Below are positions 9,306 through 20,426 of a DNA stretch of 64,000 nt, piece by piece. The notes under the pieces were generated by a model. The model ran no database searches. It was not told the origin of the DNA and was given only the letters and a program-made list of their open reading frames with translations. A program made the translations under genes and the position numbers. Source of the stretch: Phanerochaete sordida (Eukaryota > Basidiomycota > Agaricomycetes > Polyporales > Phanerochaetaceae); the NCBI GenBank assembly GCA_019973155.2, contig BPQB01000017.1:1-64000 (forward strand), given 5' to 3'. Positions within the stretch are counted from its first letter, which is position 1, and the number at the start of each line of letters is the position of its first letter.

Positions 9306-12300
9306 CACCTCCGCCTGAGCGAAAACGGCCAAGCAGGAACCACGAGGAGCGAGATTGGGCGATTCTCGAGTCGCGGATGCCCATCTGCCATCTGACAGCC
9401 CGCGCGCGAGACCGGGCTCTGCGCAGGTGCCGATGCCAAAGCGTGCCAAAGCTGCCAGCCGGTGACAGAGACGTGCCTGACGGGGCGGCGGAGGTCCCCT
9501 GGGGCAGGCCGGGCCTGGACGAGCAGCCCGCGGCGCGCGGCCGCTCGGCGAAGCCTCGCACACGCGACGGCGTCGGCGTGGGAGCGGCGCGGGCTGCAGG
9601 GCCGCTGCGTGGCTGCAGTCCGCGGGGGCCCGGCGCGCGCACCGCCTGCGGGCCCGACGATCGAGGGCAGGGACTCGGAGACCGCGACGCGGGCTGAGGA
9701 TGGCCCGCCCCTTGCGCTCGTAGCGTCATTACGTCCGTCGTGCCGCGCTTCGCGTTCGTAATGGTAGGCTATTGGACGTGCATGACGCGCGGCGACGTAG
9801 GGCACCGGCGGCGTCCTTGTACTCTGCTGCGCGCCCGCTGGGTATCATGAGTACGCATACAGGCACGAAAGGCGGTGATGCACTGACATTTCCTAATCGT
9901 GCGCAGTCACTCTCAGCATGGCGAGAACCGTCTTATCGCCGTGTGGCCCGCGAAGGCAACTCGCGGCACCACATGTGCAGATTAGGCCGCGACCGTCGTT
10001 CCATAGATCGCATGTTTACGACATTTCAGTGGTGTGGCTGCCGATATGCCTGTAAAAATCGGAGTGGTAAGGAAGTCGTCCTGCGACTACGAGAAAACAA
10101 AGGACTTGCAGGGAAGGTGCGTCCACGAGTGGCATCGGAGAGCAAGCGCCGGTGACCCTATACACCGGAGAGACCGGGACAAGCCAGGAACGGGACATCT
10201 TCGCATCTTGGGGAAGGTAGACGCTTCCGCAAAGGGTGCTGCGCGGGTGTGTTCGAGGATCGCGTCTGCAGTGCCCAGAGGTCCTCAGGATTCCCCAGGT
10301 GTCGTAGAGTTAACTTCTGCTCCCACGTGAATTGTAGCTCAGTGGGTGTGACTTGGCCTAGCTTCCGTTTGGCACTGTGGCGTACCGCCAAAATGAAGAA
10401 TATCGGCGGCGCGAACGTTGCGTCGGCCGTCTACGGGCTGTGCCTGATAACATGACAGAGAAGGTTGTGTCAAACACGAGAGGCGCGTGAGTAAGACAAT
10501 TGTATACCTGGGTCTCGCAGACATCATAAAGGCGTATGGCGGAGACTGTACCCGCGAGATGAATGGCCTGGGTATGGTCGCCGATCATTTGTGCCTGGAG
10601 CACTGCACGGGCGGCGGAAACAGAGTGTGCGTAGATCGAGTTCTGGGCGAGCCTGCCCCATCGAGACCGGAGAGAGAAGCTCGTACTGCTGGGCTCGTTG
10701 CCGGAGATTCGATCGAGGAAAGTGCAGCCGGGCGGATTTTCTGCGCATGTACGTGAATGTCGTGAGCAGGCCGACAGCGGACACTGTAGAAGCACGGCGC
10801 ACCGGTGTGTCCGACGGATCCTCCCTACGTGAAGCAAGCAGGGTTTCCCAGCTGGAGTCCTCAGGCACAGGTGTGCCTTGCGGACGCGCTGGAATAGACA
10901 GGCACCATCGCCGCGGCTTCATTGCGCACAGGTCGCTCTCGCGCCTGGGCTGCAGAACAATGAACCCTAGAGGCTTGGCTGGCAGCCGCTGTGCAGCCTG
11001 GATGCACGGGTATTCAGTCATGTATTGAAACAGCGCAGCTAGCACCGGCTCTTACGAAATCGACCCGCGATTGCGGGTTTTGCACAGAGTGGACAGGGCA
11101 GAGTTCATGAGCATCGGTGATGGCTGGCTGTTCGCAGCTGCTTGCGTACGTGATACCGAGCGAACGTGCGGTGCTCGGCGGCCGTTGGCTGGTCATGCTG
11201 GCGCCGTTCGGAGAAGCATGCCCCCGCATGTGGCGGGAATCCGCATTGGACGGCGTGCGACCCGCGCCAGTAAGAATGCGAGTAAGCCGAGGAGACCGGG
11301 TGGACTTTGGAGCGCCAGTTCTCGTCGAATAATGCAGCCGTCGAGGACGGAGTGCAGACTAGGCAAGAGATGGAGATGAAATGAAATAGCTCAAGGTTGT
11401 GGTCAGACTTACCAGCGTGCGAAACGTTCATCTCTCTCCTCTACTACTCGTCGTTGCCATCTCGACAGACTCGAATTGAGGGTTCGGCGAGGTCGACTGA
11501 TATAAGACTTCGATAAGTTATACAGTATCAGCTGTGCGATGGCTGAAGGCGAAAGGTAAGATCAGTACGATCTTTGGCGCAGCAGTTTCTTTACCTTCAG
11601 ATGGACAGCTCTGGGAAGAGTGCGTGTCGCAAGGGTGATTCGGCCTTTCAACCGCCTGTGTAGCAGCCTAGCAGGGTGTGTTATGAGGTACGTGGTCGAG
11701 TGCTGAGGTGGTGGTAGCTGACAAAAAGTCTGAATCTCGCGACGAGGCGATAAGAGCCCGGCACCGGGCGGCTTGCGCCTCCCGCGAGTTACCTCAAACA
11801 AGGCGACGATGACGAAAAGAGACCAAACAGGCGAGCCGCAGCCGCTGACAAGGTTGATCAGGGGTTGACGGGCGTGCTAGGGAATTGGTCGGAGCTGCCG
11901 TACGAGCTCAATGCAGGCGATTCTTCCGGCGGTGCGGGCTGGTACTTCGACATACTCGAAGAGGCTCTGACGCTGGGCCGTGGATGCCGATATCGGTCTC
12001 ATCGCCTTGTGCGTCAACCGAGCTGGTGTACGACCGAGCGTGGCTGGCAGGGCGGCGGCCTGGGAAGGACGAAGGGTCGCGGACGCTACCGAGCGAGACG
12101 AAGGGGTTGTCGTGTGACGACGCACACGTCTGACAATATGCTCTCGATCAACGGTCCATTTTGACCCACTCTGGCCAAGCAGGGACGTGATGCATCGAGA
12201 AGGGCGAGATCTCCCGGAAGCCAGCACTTCCTCGGCACGAGCATGACGCACAGTCGGCAACCGGGACTATGGCGAGTTGGGCCTGCCAATGGTGGCATGA

Positions 12301-13272
12301 GAATAGCGTCGGGGATAAATGGTGCGTTCGAAAATAACCGAACAGGTGACCGGGCAAGATCTCGTGAGATACAGGCACGGCAGCGAGTAACTCCGTCTGC
12401 GGGGAACAAATTGTCAGCTTGGTGTAGTCGCTACCAAACCCACTCACCGTATATACCACACCACGGTGGGCGACGCCGATTGCCTTGCTCACAGCATACC
12501 TTCAGGTGAAGAGATCTGTGTCGAGGAGGATCTACGTGGGGCGTCGTAAAAACAGAAGGGAAGCCCCGACAGGGTGCAAGTTGCTTACGGACATGGTCAT
12601 CTAGAGGCGGCCCTTGTCTGTAACGATGTCATGTGGCGATGCAGTGTTGTAAACGGATAATACGCTTGAGGTGCGCGTAGGCCTGCGGCGTCCGCCACAA
12701 TGACACTTGCAACTCCGCCGTGGCGTAATAGGTCAAGGGGATTTGCACAACCATTATATCGAGAAGTAGACGAGGCCGAGGAGTCTTCACGACGAGCCTG
12801 TCTGGGTGCGCTCAAAATCAGAGTCAGACGTCGTCGCTAGCTGGACAGCTTACATGTCTCGCCATCCCGGATCGGAACCCACTGCTGTAGGGTTACGTTG
12901 AGCGTAACTTACTGCAATTTGAAGCCCTTCACGTGTATGTGTCGGGATATTACCACATGGAAATACAGATTGAGGTTCTCGTTGCCTCTCTTTGAGCAGT
13001 GTCTGTAGCTGAGCATGCCGAAGCCAACGTACATTGCTCGTCGTCGAGTCTGAAAGCAGGCCGGCTCTTGGAGCAGCGTGAAACCCTGAAGCAGCGACGC
13101 TTACCAAAAGCTAACCGTGGGAACCTGACGATAAGTACGCCGGGTAATGGCTACTAAGTCCGGATACTACCATCAGCCCTGGCGTCAGTGCACCTTATAA
13201 CCTACCTTCACCTTGTTCCCTCGTTCTAGTGTACGAGTGCTCGTCACCTGCTAGCGATCTTCAGGCGGTTGT
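9306..13272. other. intergenic, about 4 kb, no gene recognised
   Basis: The stretch is GC-rich at 9400-9750 and mixed afterwards. All open frames are short, overlap on both strands and show no family signature. A tRNA-like phrase near 10334 (GTAGCTCAGTGGGT) has no matching T-arm or acceptor stem, so I did not call a tRNA. Confidence 0.5.
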
Positions 13273-16200
13273 ATGAGTGGTTCAGAGCCTCGTGTTGCTG
13301 GTAAGCTGTTGAGCCCGAGCTCAAAGCGCGTGGCTGATCCAGCGTGAAACAGAGAACTGGGATGACGACTTCGACTTTCAGCCTGTAAGCGAGGGTCTGG
13401 GGAACCTTCCATCCACGCCGGCCAAGAAAGCCTCGCTGAAGGCCCTCAACTCTCGCGCTCACCGCTGGGCTGAACCCGGCCCATCCACTCCTTCGAAGCG
13501 AGCTAACGCAGTTGAGGCAGAGAACTGGGATGACGACTTTCAAGACAGTCCTGAACACTCACCGCGCGCGCGCACATCTCCGAAAGCGCGAAGACGACGT
13601 GCTGCTGAGAGCTGGGATGACGATTTCGACGACAAGCAGCCATCTCCGAGTAAGAGGAGCGCGAGATGGGACTCCTCGGACGAGGACGAGGGCGAATTCG
13701 GGTTCGCAGACAGAGAGGAGGATAGGACAGTGACATCGAGGTTCCGTCGTGGTGCGTTTGCCTCCGGTCTACCCAACGACTCGCCGCCCCCACCAGTGCC
13801 ACCCATCCCATCCTCTTTCACCGATTCCCTCCTCGATCCGCAGCCATTCCCAAGGTCACCTACTGCGTCTGTCTTCTCCGTCCCTGCTTCTGGCCGTGAC
13901 TCAGTTACTGCGCATTCATACTCCTCGACGGCCCACCTGGCTCTGCGTCCCACGCCCTCCAGCAGCTCCTTCGGCGCGCTACCGCCCAGTCCGCCCATCC
14001 AGCAGGCGCGCGAGCGGCGCCGGTTGCGCAAGAAGTCACGACCACCACGCGTTGATGCCAATATCTATGAACTAGACGACCGAACCGATGTCCGCCCCGT
14101 GACTCCAGAACGCTCGAAGTCCCCGCCTGAGCACAGTACTGCACACGACCCAGCTCCGGATGTACCCACACCTGCAAGCACCGGCAAGAGCTCCCTCGTC
14201 TCGCGCATTGGCTCCGTCGGCAAGAAATGGGGCGCTGCGCGGAAGAAGCGGACGAGCACCGGCCCTGCCGAAGTCGTGCTGAACGAGCACCGCGAGCCCG
14301 AAGCGACCACGCGCCCGGCCTCGATGGCGATTCCTGGCTCGCCCCCAGCCTCGAGGTGGTTTTTTCGGGCGGGTGGCGGCCCTGGCGCAGGGTCCGGCTC
14401 GCCACCAAGTAACGTGTCGGCCCTGCCACTCAAGCATGAGAAGTCTATGGATCGGCTTCTCGCCATGGTCGGCCTTGACCCCGAGACGCCGTCGAAGCGC
14501 AAGCAGAAGATACGCCAGGCGCTGCCCAAGGACCTCACCGACGCTGCGAACAAGCGCGGATCGCTTGTCCTTGAGCCACCGTCCTCCGCAACTACGGGCA
14601 CGTCTCGCTCGTCTTCACGCCCTCGTGGCTCGCGGCATGCTAGCTACAGCGGGCAACGAACACCTAGCAGCCGCGGCTCGTCTGCTCTTCATTCTGCGTC
14701 CGCAAGTGTGGACGATGTCTCAAGCCGTCGCCTCAGCCGCGCACCCTCGTCTGCGCGCGACGACGACATGCGCACCCCTCGAAAGTCGCGTAGCAGCCTC
14801 GACCCGGAAGTCGGGAGTAGGAGCTTCATGGGCGGAATGCGGCGCATCAGCCTGACCGGGAGACACAAGCGGTCCAAGACCACGGTCCACGGCGGCAAAG
14901 AGAAGTCGCCAGAGTCTCCCGCCCGACCAAGCACATCGACTGCGGCGACTGCTGTTCCACGTCTATCCGATACCTCCGCCCCAGAGCATGGGCTCGACGT
15001 CACGCCGCGGCCGCCGTCGCGTATCATGCCTAGAATCTCTGTCGACGAGAAGCCTCTCCTTCCGCCCATAGAGCTTCAGCCACCTTCGCCGCCGCGGGAG
15101 ATGAGCAAGAGCGCGTCCGAGCCAATCGTGCGCGACCTCGACGTTGTGCTCGAATCTGCCTTCACCTCGTCCTTATCGTCCTCACAAGTGGGCACAGTCA
15201 AGGCAGTACCGAGCTCGCCATCGGCGCCCTCTACCCTGTCCAGACCACCCGTCCTGCCAATAGCAATCTCGCCACAGGCAGCCTCGCTGGGTCGCGCGAC
15301 TCAGCCGCCGAAGGACAAGGAGACGGAGGTTCCTGTCATACGAAGAAGCTCACTTGGTGACCTCAAGATACCCGCGCGCATCAGCCAGGCACAGGTAGGT
15401 CTCAGGAGGGATCTAGGCATGGTGCGAGACTTTGCCACTAGCGTTGAGCGTGAGTTTCATATTGTGATCATTGCATGAACAACTCTGACCGACATCACAG
15501 AGCTGCGCGACTTGCAGACCACGTACTATGGTCTGGTCGTTGACATGCGGGCACTGCTAGTCGAGACCGCACCGCCGCAGGAGACACAGCCCCGTGCCAT
15601 GTCGCCGACTCTCTTCGGCCTGCCCCTTCCTGGCTACAGGACACGGTCCAACACGAACCCCCAATCGTCGTCGACACAGGCTGCGAAGCGTGCAGCCGAA
15701 CATCGCGACTTCACCATGGCTTACCACGGTCTCGAGACGAAGTACCGCATGGCCTGGGAGTGTGCCGACCTGCTCATCGAGCTCGGCGGCGCTGCACCTG
15801 TACGGCCACCCTCACCGACTTCATCTGCCCTCCATACCGACCACTCGCATACCACGATACCTGACGGACGGAGGAGTCGTGAGCGGGCGATCACACTCGC
15901 CGGCGACGAGACCAAGCCCCCTACGCCACTCGCTGTTCTCCCCCCGACCAGCCCAGCGCAATGGCGCGCGTCGACGGGTCGGCACGATCTAAGCAGTCGA
16001 CAATTGCTCCTCCTGCGTGACATGCTCGGCAACGCGGAGACCTCGGTGATGACGACCCTGGAACCACATCTCGAGCATGTTGACCGCGACTGGCGCTGGG
16101 GCGATGCCATGAGCAGCACGATCACGCTGCCTAGCGAGCTGTCCCTGCAGACAGGCTCCGTAGCAAACGAGCCTGGCCCGAGACGCAAGAGCGGCCGTCT

Positions 16201-17266
16201 CGGAATGCGTGCGTTGCGAGACATGCTGCGGTCGCTCAAGAGAAGCCATGCGGAGAAGCATCCCGGAGGGGCCCGTTCACCACCTCCGGTGCCCCCGATA
16301 CCGAGCTCGTCGACAAGCGTGTCGATGAGCACGATGTCGTCGCTCAACCTACCGAAGCCGCCAGACACCTCGGTCGCGCAGCGTCCCCGCGCAAAGACAA
16401 GCGCCGGGCCTGAATCCATCAAGTCCCTGCGCGAGCACCCGAACTCACCGTACGTGACATCGGCGTCGCTCACACACCGCGTGTCGCCCCGTCGCCCTTC
16501 GCTCGCCTCGCTCTTCAAGCTCGGGCAGCGCAGCAAGTCAGCCACCACGAAGAGCAGCCCTTCGTCCGGTGCCGTCGAGCTGTCCCGCGACGACCTGCAT
16601 GCGACGGCGAGCTCGTGTCCGCCGTCGGCAGAGGAGGAGGACTGGGACCAGGTCGAGTCCGCGTCGGACCTCGAAGCCGTCTCGCCATCGGGGTCGTCGA
16701 CCGTGCGGCGCAAGAAACACACATCGCTGTACGTCACCGCCCACGACGCGCGGCAGGCCTCGCGCCAGAACCTCAACGCGAGCCAGTTGTCGCTGTCCGC
16801 TGCTGAGCCGCCGCCCACGCCCTCGCGCATCAACTCGCAGGCCCCGCCGCCCGACGCCGACAGCAGCCGCCACCCGCGCTCGACAAAGCTGTCCGACGTG
16901 AAGGAGCTCTCCGAGTTCGAGGGCGACGCCGCGCGCTTCCTGCAGCGCGCGCGCATGAAGAGCAAGCGGCAGTCGTACGCGGGGCCGAGCTCGAAGCGGC
17001 CGACGTCGCGCAGCGGGCGGGCGGGGCGCGAGACGGGCTCGCTGCGCTCCCCGCCGCCGGCGTGGCAGGGCCCGCTCGAGCAGAGCCCCGACCTCGCGCT
17101 CCTTGCGCTGCCCGAGGGCGCGGGCATTTCGCTCGCGATGACGCCGGAGAACATCCGGCCGCTCCTGGAGAACGCGCGTGACGTCCATGCGCGGTGCTCT
17201 GAGTGCATCGTCGAGATGAAGTCGCTCCTCGCAGCGCGCCCACAGGTGCAGGTGCAGGCGGGCTGA
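13273..17266 (+). CDS. large disordered protein with WDDDF repeats (Byr4/Bfa1-like candidate)
   Basis: Exons 13273-13300, 13353-15449 and 15501-17266 join in phase to 1296 residues. The first intron (donor GTAAGC, branch CTGAT, acceptor CAG) links MSGSEPRVA to ENWDDDFDF, which fixes the start. Three acidic-aromatic motifs, NWDDDF, NWDDDF and SWDDDF, lie in the first 110 residues. Long Ser/Pro/Arg-rich disordered stretches follow, with many Ser-Pro and Thr-Pro pairs that look like kinase sites, and PPPPVPPIP proline runs near residue 150. More ordered parts begin at the exon 2/3 border (LGMVRDFATSVEQLRDLQ, YHGLETKYRMAWECADLL) and at the C-terminus (MTPENIRPLLENARDVHARC). WDDDF-type motifs recall the septation GAP scaffold Byr4/Bfa1. 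That family name is an inference and may be wrong; the gene model itself is solid. Confidence 0.8.
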
Positions 17267-17944
17267 GGTCGCGTCTTGTGGTGTCGTTCCTTGTGTGTCT
17301 GTAAGTGCTCTTCCTGTTGTCTGGTCGTTATCCTGTAAGTTTTCAGCATCTGCTATCGCACGTCCGTTATATCCTTTCGCTTTCACCCTCACTATACCTC
17401 TCGATCCGCATGTTACAATGTTTCGTCGTCCCGCGTCCAGCCACCCAATCATTTGTGTACATATACCGCCGCATTTAGGAACAGATGGAGATTATTTTGC
17501 AATGGACACTGTGCATTTCGGCAGCGTCGTGTGAACGGCCGCGGCGTGAGTACACCGATGCGATGAAGCCGCGACAGCCTGCTCGACGGGCTGTTCCGAT
17601 GCGTGTTCGCTCGACGTGGCAACAGTTGAACGTGAGGCTGCCGCAATTTTGGAACGACGTCGAGAACGAGAAACCCGCTGAGCAAGGTGAGCAGCACGTC
17701 GCCGAGTGTCGGGAGGACATGGTCTCGGGGCGGTGATGCGTTCCCCGCCTCGCTCGGATCAGCACCGGCTTGGCGCTTACAGCCCGACGACCGACGCTGC
17801 TTGTACTTTCGTCCCTCCCACCACCACGACCCACCTCTTTCTCCTCTCCTCCTCGGCCATCTGCTCTTGTCGCCTCGCATCTGTTTACATGAACCACTCA
17901 TAATCTAATCTTATTCCTCTCCTCTCTACCACCACCAGACAAAG
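17267..17944. other. intergenic between two plus-strand genes
   Basis: This holds the 3' flank of the WDDDF gene and the promoter and leader of the next gene. Small open frames of 83 (plus) and 140-150 codons (minus) overlap here without recognisable features. C/T-rich sequence at 17815-17940 precedes the next start, as is common in fungal promoters. Confidence 0.5.
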
Positions 17945-19892
17945 ATGCCGCGGGCATACAATGCCGCGCTCAGGAGACAAGGCCTTGCATCCCCTCCGTC
18001 ACCGACCGGTTCGAGCAAGATGTTGAGGAAAAGGAAACCGCGGTCTGGGGCCTCGGGGGCCATTCCGCCGCTGCCTGAGAGCTCGGTACGCCCCCTAGCT
18101 TCTCGCCGCGAACGCTCACCCTGAATGCACCTTCCGCATTCAACCAGTTGCCATCGCGCTCGATACCCCCGCTTCGAAGACAAGGCACGAGCAATTCTGA
18201 CCCATTGTCAGGGTCGGGCGGCCCCTCTGGGACGAACCCGCTAAGTGGTGCTGCGTCACCGCCCGCCTCTGGGCCTTCGTCGGCGGCGAGTGGTGCTTCA
18301 GGGTCGTCTCAAGGAGATACGTGAGTGCCGCTTCTTGACGCACGCGTGCGACGACTCTGAGCGTAGCGCATTAGCTCGCCGTCGTCACAGAGCAGTCAGA
18401 GCCAGTCGCAGTCGAGCCAGAGCCAGTCGAGCCAGGCGAGCCAGTCCACTTCCGACACCACCTCCCAGACGTCATCGACTACCTCGGCCTCAACTTCGAC
18501 CACTACGACTACGACCTCAAGCACAACTGCGAGCTCTGCATCCGCATCAAACTCGGCATCTTCTGCGTCCTCCAGCAGTACGTCGGCCCCAAGTTCTACG
18601 AGTTCGCAGAGTAGCGGCCCATCATCGTCGAGCGCGTCCACTCCGACTCCCACTCCAACTAGCTCAAATACCCCTAACAACGATGCTGTCTCGGGCAGTA
18701 GCTCGGGCGGAATCTTCACGACTATCTATTCAACGGTGACGACGGATATTAATGGCCAGCCCACCACAGTACGTGACTCTACCCTCACGCGCGGCAGCTC
18801 GCTGATTCCCTGCGCTAGTTTACTACTGCTATTCCCACGACTTTGCCATACCCATCATCGTCGGGCTCGGGGAGCTCGAATCGCGCTATAATCACCGGCA
18901 GCGCCATCGGCGGGACCGTGTTCGTAATAATCGTCGTCGCCCTCGTAATCTTCCTGCAGCGCTCCGACAGGATCCGGATGAACTACAAGAAGCTGCGCGT
19001 GTTTGGGAAGGGCCGGCGTAGTATGCTCGAGGACGAAGACGAAGACGACTGGCTCGGCGCGCCTGGGATTGGTACGACGACGCAATACCGCGACTACCCC
19101 GCGTCCGTCGCGTCTTCCGCGCAGCAGCCCTTCGTCATGCACAACCGCGGCGCATCGGCCGCCTCGCGGCTGCCCTCGAACCCGACGACGCCGATGCAGG
19201 AGTTCCAAGCACCGCCCCCGCAGCCGACTTCGCCCTATCTCATGGGCATGCGCGCGGCGTCCTCGGGTAGCATCTTCCACGAGGCTGTCTGGCCACCGCC
19301 AAGCGAGGACAGCCGCTTCGTCGACCCGCTCGTCGCAGGTTCGAGCCAGGTCGACCTCGGCCGCATTGTCCCCGACGTCATGGGCCCCAACCAGCAGACG
19401 CGCTCCGTCGCGTACGGCACGCCCGTCGTCGTCGGTGCAGCCGCCGTCCCGATACACGGCCGCACGCCCTCGGCAGCGGGCCTCCTCTCGTACGCGTCCG
19501 GCCCGGCAAGCCCCACCGCGACGACCGTGACGCACCAGACGTCGCAGACGGCGTACACGACGCAGACGACGCCGTCGCACGGCCCGAAGCCGTCGCACTC
19601 GCTCAAGCGGTCGTGGGACCGCGCGAAGAACCAGCCGGTCGACGAGTCGCTGTACGCGCTCGACGCCGCCGCGGAGCCGGCCAGCGACGATTTCGACCGG
19701 GCGGGCACGGGCTCGCCGGTGCCGCTCGAGCCGCAGGGGACGCGGCTGTTCATCCGCAACGCGGAGCCGCTGTCGCCGTCGTCGCCGCCGACGGAGCTCG
19801 AGGGCTTCCCGCAGCACGCGAGACGGGACTCGACGAACGGCAGCCCGGGTGGCAGCCCGCGCTGGCTGGACAGGCAGGTCAAGAAGGATTAA
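17945..19892 (+). CDS. Ser/Thr-rich single-pass membrane protein (Mid2/WSC-like layout)
   Basis: Exons 17945-18085, 18148-18320, 18393-18768 and 18819-19892 give 587 residues with all phases matching. The order is: a short basic N-terminus (MLRKRKPR); a Ser/Gly/Pro stretch; about 100 residues almost entirely Ser, Thr, Gln and Ala (residues about 105-205), a likely O-mannosylated stalk; IFTTIYSTVTTDINGQPTT; one membrane helix of about 22 residues (IGGTVFVIIVVALVIFL) near residue 250; then a basic stop-transfer (RIRMNYKKLRVFGKGRR) and a long disordered tail. A stalk, one helix and a cytoplasmic tail is the layout of fungal wall-stress sensors. No signal peptide is visible at this start, so a 5' exon may be missing or the helix acts as signal anchor. 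The function is inferred from layout only. Confidence 0.75.
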
Positions 19893-20426
19893 TTGGGATG
19901 GGCGATGCTTCATACGTATGCTTTTCTTGCTCTTCAGGTTGGACACTCGGACTCGACACATGCATAGACTCTTAGTACACATTCATTTTCTATTGGCGGA
20001 TCATACACAGTGGGGCTCGTTTGTCTGGATCTCGTGTTGTGTGCTGTTCGTCGCTTTGCTTCTACGCGCAATATTTATCTTGCGACCGTTTCGAGTGCTG
20101 CTTCTCCATCTTCATGAGCACGATTGAGGAGGATCTGTCGGCCGCAAGGGAAGGGTCCACGGGGATTTTTTGATGTGTATTGCAGGACAGCGAGTGGATC
20201 CGGAAGGTGCGTAGATATAGCTTGCGATGTCTTGTCATACTCATCCTTTCATCTGCAGCACGATGCCAATCGCAGAGACGGGAGGCGTAGACCTTGAGAG
20301 AGACTCGACGAGGACCTACATTCCGATTCGGACGAGGACGAAGACGCATGACACATGGTATATATCTGATGCATTCCTATATACTTCTAGCTAACCCGAC
20401 CATCTACCTCCACGATTATCTGGTCA
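19893..20426. other. convergent 3' regions, no gene seen
   Basis: This lies between the ends of a plus-strand and a minus-strand gene and is T-rich after 19910. A 95-codon minus frame (20062-20349) and a 122-codon plus frame have no recognisable content. Confidence 0.5.

Noticed and set aside
10330..10365. Possible tRNA (GTAGCTCAGTGGGT)
   Set aside because: No matching T-arm, anticodon stem or acceptor stem nearby.
17449..17901. Overlapping minus-strand frames of 140-150 codons
   Set aside because: They lie in the promoter region of the downstream gene and carry no motif; a small unknown gene cannot be fully excluded.
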